A stretch of 64,000 bases of DNA, from the NCBI GenBank assembly GCA_005882315.1, contig VBAR01000003.1:564907-628906 (forward strand), given 5' to 3'. A program made the position numbers and the translations under genes. This document shows, one piece after another, positions 59,843-64,000 of this stretch. This stretch comes from Bacteroidota bacterium (GTDB lineage: Bacteria > Bacteroidota > Bacteroidia > Chitinophagales > Chitinophagaceae). The stretch's first letter is position 1. Each line of letters begins with the position of its first letter. The notes below the pieces were generated by a model, which saw nothing but the letters and a program-made list of their open reading frames with translations, ran no database searches and was not told where the DNA came from.

Positions 59843-60313
59843 TTATTTTTTTAAAGAATTATAAACTAACTCAGGTAAAAAGTGACTTGCATCACCATTA
59901 TTCCTGATAATATCTCTCACAATTGTAGATGCCACCGAAGTGTACTTCGGTTCACCCGTTAAAAATATTGTTTCAATTGATTTATCCAACTGTCTATTAG
60001 CATCGGCAATTGTTTTTTCATACTCAAAATCGCTTACGTAGCGGATGCCGCGTAATATAAACTGTGCACCGATCTTTTTACAGAAATCAACCGTCAGCCC
60101 CTGATAGATCGCCCCTTCTACCCTTTCCTCATCTTTATACAAATCATTGATCCATGTCATTCTTTGTTCAGGAGTAAACATTGGCGCCTTTGCTGTATTC
60201 AACCCGATACCCACGATGATCTTATCAAATAAGGGAATAGCCCGGTTAATAATATCTACATGCCCGAGTGTTACAGGGTCAAAGGTGCCAGGAAAAAGAC
60301 AAATACGATACAT
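59843..60313 (-). CDS. coaD: Phosphopantetheine adenylyltransferase
   Basis: Transfers AMP from ATP to 4'-phosphopantetheine in CoA synthesis. 156 residues, the usual length. The HxGH-like nucleotidyltransferase motif GTFDPVTLGHVDII (about 9-22) and FILRGIRYVSDFEYE, VASTIVRDIIR are all present. It starts 48 bp after pyrB on the same strand and is upstream of the thioesterase gene by 11 bp. Cytoplasmic. Confidence 0.95.
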   Translation of the reverse strand: MYRICLFPGTFDPVTLGHVDIINRAIPLFDKIIVGIGLNTAKAPMFTPEQRMTWINDLYKDEERVEGAIYQGLTVDFCKKIGAQFILRGIRYVSDFEYEKTIADANRQLDKSIETIFLTGEPKYTSVASTIVRDIIRNNGDASHFLPELVYNSLKK

Positions 60314-60361
60314 AGAATGATTATTAGCGATGACAAGCTAATAATTATTGATTAATAATTA

Positions 60362-61297
60362 TTAATTATTCAGAGGATTTCTTCCTGAAAGCAGGTACAA
60401 TACAGCCATTCTCACCGCTACACCATTTTCTACTTGTTGGAGGATGATAGATTGTTTGCTATCTGCCACATCGCTATCTAGTTCTACACCGCGGTTTATC
60501 GGGCCAGGATGCATTACAGTTATTTCTTTACTCAAACTGTCTAGCAGATTTCTCTTGATGCCATAAGCAAGATTGTATTCCCGTAGCGAAGAAAATAAAA
60601 CCTGGTTCTGTCTTTCTAATTGTATACGTAATACATTGGCTACATCACACCATTCAAGTGTCTCCTTCAGATTATAACTTACTTCTACTCCAAATGCGTC
60701 CGCAAGATATTTCGGAATTAATGTGGGCGGACCACATACAGTAACCCTTGCTCCCATTTTTGTAAGCAGGTAAATATTACTCATCGCTACACGACTGTGC
60801 ATGATATCTCCGATGATTGCCACTTTTAGTCCTTCCAATTTGCCGAACTTTTCTTTCATTGAAAATGCATCAAGTAATCCTTGCGTAGGATGTTCATTGA
60901 TCCCATCACCGGCATTTATGATAGCTGCAGGAATATGTTTAGCCAGGAAATGCGGGGCGCCGCTTGCACTATGCCGCATCACTACCATATCCACTTTCAT
61001 GGAAAGAATATTATTCACAGTGTCCAGTAATGTTTCACCTTTTGCTGCCGAAGAACCAGAAACTGCGAAATTGATCGTATCAGCACTTAATCTTTTTTCA
61101 GCTAGTTCAAAAGAGAACCGTGTACGTGTCGAATTTTCGTAAAAAAGATTGACGATCGTTACATCACGAAGCGATGGGACTTTTTTTACGGGTCGCTGTA
61201 AAACTTCTTTGAATTGTTCGGCTGTAGAAAGAATTAATGAAATATCGCCGGGTGTAAGGTCTTTAATGCCGAGCAGATTTCGAGTGGATAGTTGCAT
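60362..61297 (-). CDS. pyrB: Aspartate carbamoyltransferase, catalytic chain
   Basis: Second step of pyrimidine synthesis: carbamoyl phosphate plus aspartate to carbamoylaspartate. 311 residues. Signatures: NLFYENSTRTRFSFELAEKRL with the STRTR carbamoyl-phosphate loop, HPTQGLLDAF and the late VMHPGPINRGVE. A pyrI regulatory chain is not seen. It is downstream of the 61362 gene and upstream of coaD on the same strand; pyrR (62104) and pyrE (54758) are in the region. Confidence 0.95.
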   Translation of the reverse strand: MQLSTRNLLGIKDLTPGDISLILSTAEQFKEVLQRPVKKVPSLRDVTIVNLFYENSTRTRFSFELAEKRLSADTINFAVSGSSAAKGETLLDTVNNILSMKVDMVVMRHSASGAPHFLAKHIPAAIINAGDGINEHPTQGLLDAFSMKEKFGKLEGLKVAIIGDIMHSRVAMSNIYLLTKMGARVTVCGPPTLIPKYLADAFGVEVSYNLKETLEWCDVANVLRIQLERQNQVLFSSLREYNLAYGIKRNLLDSLSKEITVMHPGPINRGVELDSDVADSKQSIILQQVENGVAVRMAVLYLLSGRNPLNN

Positions 61298-61361
61298 TAA
61301 AGGGCGAAGTTAACCGCTTTGGGCACAATATGCAAAAAGAATTTAAGCGGAGAAATCGCAG

Positions 61362-62081
61362 CTAAAATGCTTTCTTTTCTTTTAAGACCGGGTAGAGTTG
61401 TCCGCTTATCTCGATGTAACTATTTTGCAGCAGGTACCTGATCATTGTTGTGTGCAATGGAGGGTTTTGGTCACGGTTGCGGGCAAGCTTTAATTCTGCC
61501 GTAGTAAGCGGCTCTACGGCACCCGTATAAGTTATGTATTCATTTACCCAGGCATAATTGCCGGTGTAATTTTTGTTTAGAGTTGCATTTGTTTTTCCGG
61601 GTTCATATATTTCAACAGTGATATCGATTGTGCAAGAAATGGTTTTCTTTATATGTGTGATATCCGCCTGGTAGGTTTCAGATTGTACTTTATGCTCCTG
61701 TGCGGCCAGATCAAACACTGTTTTTGATTTTTCCCTGCTAGCTAATCGGGTATTTTGTTCTCTTTTCTCATCCCCTATTTTCAAATTAAAGAATGTAACC
61801 TTCAATTGATAAGCTGCCGGGTTATTTACGAATGCAGAATCGAGGAATTCAAAATGCTTCTTGCTTTTTTCTTCCTTTTTTTTGAAATCGTTTTTTAGCA
61901 ATTCAAGAAAATAGTTATCCTTTTGAATCTCTCCGGTTGTATTATCGGGAAAGATGAACTGAACAGCTATAAAGACCGTATCAACAGATAAACGAGAAAC
62001 AGGATGATTAGGTAATAGAGTATTGAAAGCAGAATTAGAAAACAATAACACCATTAAGAAATATGTCATTGTTTTTTTCAT
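61362..62081 (-). CDS. Hypothetical exported protein
   Basis: 239 residues with a signal peptide (MKKTMTYFLMVLLFSNSAFNTLL). The mature part is charged with repeated KKKEEKSKKH and a QTETYQADITHIKKTISCTIDITVEIYEPGKTNATLNKNYTGNYAWVNEY region of strand type. No family recognised. It lies between pyrR (22-bp gap) and pyrB (64 bp), on the same strand, so it may be transcribed with the pyrimidine genes by position. Confidence 0.65.
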   Translation of the reverse strand: MKKTMTYFLMVLLFSNSAFNTLLPNHPVSRLSVDTVFIAVQFIFPDNTTGEIQKDNYFLELLKNDFKKKEEKSKKHFEFLDSAFVNNPAAYQLKVTFFNLKIGDEKREQNTRLASREKSKTVFDLAAQEHKVQSETYQADITHIKKTISCTIDITVEIYEPGKTNATLNKNYTGNYAWVNEYITYTGAVEPLTTAELKLARNRDQNPPLHTTMIRYLLQNSYIEISGQLYPVLKEKKAF

Positions 62082-62103
62082 GTTACGGTTTTATGCAACA
62101 AAA

Positions 62104-62628
62104 TTATTCAAGAAAAATCACTTCATCTTTTCCATCTTTTGATTTCCATAGCACTTTTACTTTTTGGGTAACGATGGAATCAATGGATTTACCGGCATAA
62201 TCTGCTTGGATAGGGAGTTGGCGGCTGAATCTTCTGTCAATTAATACGCAAAGTTCTACTTTTTCGGGCCGACCAAAATCAAGTAATGCGTCCAACGCAG
62301 CTCTAATCGTTCTTCCCGTGTACAACACATCATCTATCAGCACCACATTTTTATTTTCGATTGAAAAAGGGATATCGGTCCGGTTAGCATTATGCAATTC
62401 CTTGCGGATATCATCACGGTAAAATGTAATGTCGAGTTTACCGTATAAAATTTCACCTCCAGGTATTTCTTTTTTTATTTCTTCCACTATCCGATCAGAT
62501 AAAAAAATACCGCGGGGCTGTAACCCGATCAATACTGTGTTTTCAAGATTGACATGATTCTCGAGAAGCTGGTGTGCCAGTCTTTTAATTGTAATTGCCA
62601 GTTGTTGTTCGGATAAAATAGATTTCAA
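62104..62628 (-). CDS. pyrR: PyrR bifunctional regulator / uracil phosphoribosyltransferase
   Basis: Binds pyr mRNA as an attenuator in many bacteria and has uracil phosphoribosyltransferase activity. About 174 residues starting at a TTG (62628; the sequence then reads KSILSEQQLAITIKRL, the family opening). A second TTG at 62655 would add nine residues; no ATG is available. The PRPP loop NVVLIDDVLYTGRTIRAAL is complete. I see no attenuator-type leader before pyrB or the 61362 gene. Probably starts the minus-strand unit that includes pyrB. Confidence 0.9.
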   Translation of the reverse strand: MKSILSEQQLAITIKRLAHQLLENHVNLENTVLIGLQPRGIFLSDRIVEEIKKEIPGGEILYGKLDITFYRDDIRKELHNANRTDIPFSIENKNVVLIDDVLYTGRTIRAALDALLDFGRPEKVELCVLIDRRFSRQLPIQADYAGKSIDSIVTQKVKVLWKSKDGKDEVIFLE

Positions 62629-62734
62629 TTCAAAAATTTCACTAAAAGTAAGCAAGGAACGGAAAACTCCATCATATCAACAAAACAAATTTTAATACAG
62701 AGTTTTGACGCTTCAACCTTTAAATACTAATTCA

Positions 62735-62779
62735 CATAAAAAGAAAGCTGCTTCATAACAAAGCAGCTTTCTTTTTATG
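62735..62779 (-). terminator. Strong terminator between the OMP gene and pyrR
   Basis: A 19-bp perfect stem CATAAAAAGAAAGCTGCTT (62735-62753) with its complement (62761-62779) and a 7-base loop. It lies 22 bp after the stop of the beta-barrel gene. The complementary AT-rich base of the stem supplies the T tract on the minus strand, so it ends transcription before pyrR. It may also block plus-strand transcripts. Confidence 0.9.
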
Positions 62780-62801
62780 GTCTTTCTAAAAGATAAATGT
62801 A

Positions 62802-63404
62802 TCAATGTGAAAATTGATAAAACGCTCCTATTTGCCACACTCTGTTCCTTGATTCAGGAATAGAATTATTTTCGTTAATGTTAGTAATACCAAGATTATA
62901 CCTGGCATCAAATCCCACTCCTATTTTTGTAAGATAGCTGGCACCAAAGGACCAGGCAAAACCTACCGTATTCACATTATCTTTTACGTCAACTTCCGTA
63001 TCGCCTATTTCATTTTTAGCTGAAACTAAAAAGCCAACCTGTGGGCCAGTTTGCAAGCGAAATCCATCATTTATCATATACTGGACCAATACAGGAACGT
63101 TAATATAATCTCGTTTAAGCTTCACTCCTGTAGCTTCTGCTCCTTCCGTTGAATATACAATTTCAGGTTGCACGGCAAAATGATCAGATAGATGAATATG
63201 TGCTAAACCTCCGATATGAAAACCTGTTCTTGAATCGTATTCGTTATTATCATCCTCACCCTCAACATGGATGTTTGCAATATTAACCCCTGCTTTTATT
63301 CCAAGCTGTACATGAGTAGTTTGATTTTTAGCCTGAGTGTTTTGAGCATTTATAAAATAATTCATCAATAAACACGCAGCCGCCATTAAAATGTTTTTTT
63401 TCAT
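62802..63404 (-). CDS. Outer-membrane beta-barrel protein (porin family, PorT-like)
   Basis: 200 residues with a signal peptide (MKKNILMAAACLLMNYFINAQ). The mature part opens with VQLGIKAGVNIANIHVEG and has alternating strands (RTGFHIGGLAHIHLSDHFAVQPEIVYSTEG, FRLQTGPQVGFLVSAKNEIG) ending in WQIGAFYQFSH with the terminal aromatic. This is the Bacteroidota outer-membrane beta-barrel pattern. It stands alone, with a strong terminator after it. Confidence 0.85.
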   Translation of the reverse strand: MKKNILMAAACLLMNYFINAQNTQAKNQTTHVQLGIKAGVNIANIHVEGEDDNNEYDSRTGFHIGGLAHIHLSDHFAVQPEIVYSTEGAEATGVKLKRDYINVPVLVQYMINDGFRLQTGPQVGFLVSAKNEIGDTEVDVKDNVNTVGFAWSFGASYLTKIGVGFDARYNLGITNINENNSIPESRNRVWQIGAFYQFSH

Positions 63405-63559
63405 AATACATGATTTTAGTTATCCAATTCACAATTCTTGACAAACAAATGGATAGTTAAAACCATGCCAGCAAGGTTTTTATAACAGGTTAAAACGAAG
63501 AGATTTTAAAGCAGAGTAATGAAAAATATAAAAAAATTCCTGTTGTTTAGACTTCCTTT

Positions 63560-64000
63560 TTATTGTTCAGACATAAAAGGGTAACGATAATCAATTGGTG
63601 GATTAAATGTTTCTTTAATTGTTCTTGCACTTAACCAGCGATAAAGATTTAAAATACTTCCTGCTTTATCATTTGTACCACTAGCTCTTGCACCTCCGAA
63701 TGGCTGCTGACCTACTACTGCACCCGTTGGTTTATCATTGATATAAAAATTACCGGCAGCGTTTCTGAGTTTTGTTGTTGCAAGTTCAATTGCATTTCTA
63801 TCAGTTGAAATAACAGCACCGGTCAATGCATAAGGTGAAGTGTTATCCAAGAGTTCCAATGTTTTTTCAAAACTGTTTGCAGGATAAATATAAACGGTAA
63901 GTACTGGCCCAAATATTTCTTCACACATTGTTACGTACTTAGGATCTTTAGCTTGTATTATAGTTGGTTGAACAAACCAGCCTTGCTTACTATCACATTT
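63560..64000 (-). CDS. pruA: L-glutamate gamma-semialdehyde (P5C) dehydrogenase, C-terminal part
   Basis: The gene is cut by the right edge: the frame is open from 64000 to the stop at 63560-63562 (146 visible residues). Oxidises glutamate gamma-semialdehyde to glutamate in proline degradation. GWFVQPTII at the edge, then CEEIFGPVLTVYIYP, NFYINDKPTGAVVGQQPFGGARASGTNDKAGS and the end match the aldehyde dehydrogenase C-terminal half of PruA. An ATG at 63928 is internal, not the start. Confidence 0.93.
   Translation of the reverse strand, partial: KCDSKQGWFVQPTIIQAKDPKYVTMCEEIFGPVLTVYIYPANSFEKTLELLDNTSPYALTGAVISTDRNAIELATTKLRNAAGNFYINDKPTGAVVGQQPFGGARASGTNDKAGSILNLYRWLSARTIKETFNPPIDYRYPFMSEQ

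Noticed and set aside
60801-61142. Long plus-strand frame of 113 codons inside pyrB
   Set aside because: It is the antisense shadow of pyrB, which has full motif support.

Overview
The window reads as one AT-rich chromosomal segment of a Bacteroidota bacterium. A member of the Chitinophagaceae is my best guess, but that is inference. The phylum call rests on a GLPGLI-family protein at the left edge, a PorP/SprF protein paired with a giant PKD-repeat protein carrying a type IX secretion type B (CHU_C-like) sorting domain, a DUF2851 protein, a DUF4382 lipoprotein, a SusA-like amylase, many lipoproteins and MKK-type signal peptides, and a promoter of the phylum's TTG / TAnnTTTG form. I see no rRNA, tRNA, CRISPR array, phage, transposase or integrase.

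Layout. 0-8.8 kb is a storage and uptake sugar block: SusA-like amylase plus maltose-type transporter, then (separated by a terminator) glgC, glgA and a FucP-like sugar transporter, and a divergent ROK glucokinase. 8.8-14 kb holds a DUF4382 lipoprotein, a phosphodiester glycosidase, a Rossmann-fold protein, an ABC1/UbiB kinase, a YtxH protein and an SRPBCC protein. 14.1-19.4 kb is an accessory stretch of eight consecutive minus-strand small genes (DUF4304, PAS, membrane and exported proteins of unknown function) with related intergenic repeats between several of them. It looks like a gene-cassette array and is the most unusual part of the window. 19.7-31.7 kb is mostly housekeeping: lipA, OsmC, DUF2851, Maf, a UbiA-type prenyltransferase, KdsC-like phosphatase, IscX, ISC-type ferredoxin, SerA, a serine hydrolase and the bifunctional Nnr NAD(P)HX repair enzyme.

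31.8-45.1 kb contains exported proteins of unknown function, a cytochrome-c-like lipoprotein, an operon of MFS transporter, class V PLP enzyme and a Rieske-flavodoxin fusion, a stand-alone glycogen-binding domain, two acetyltransferases, a cyclase/TolB-like/TPR protein and hutI. 45.1-54.7 kb has a BlaI/M56 (BlaR1-like) pair with a recognisable promoter-operator, the PorP/giant PKD pair, and two decayed gene remnants (a GH16-like tail and a histidine kinase tail). 54.3-64 kb has an exported HMA-like protein, pyrE, pyrB and pyrR (pyrimidine synthesis and salvage), coaD, a NUDIX hydrolase, a thioesterase, a sugar-type cluster (TIM barrel, SUMF1-like, Gfo/Idh/MocA), an outer-membrane beta-barrel and the C-terminal part of delta-1-pyrroline-5-carboxylate dehydrogenase.

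A theme through the window is short palindromic or tandem repeats between genes, some of which have entered reading frames: inside hutI, at the DUF2851 N-terminus, at the Maf and LipA C-termini, and as false N-terminal extensions of the prenyltransferase and IscX frames. All function calls are from reading the sequence; no database search was run.
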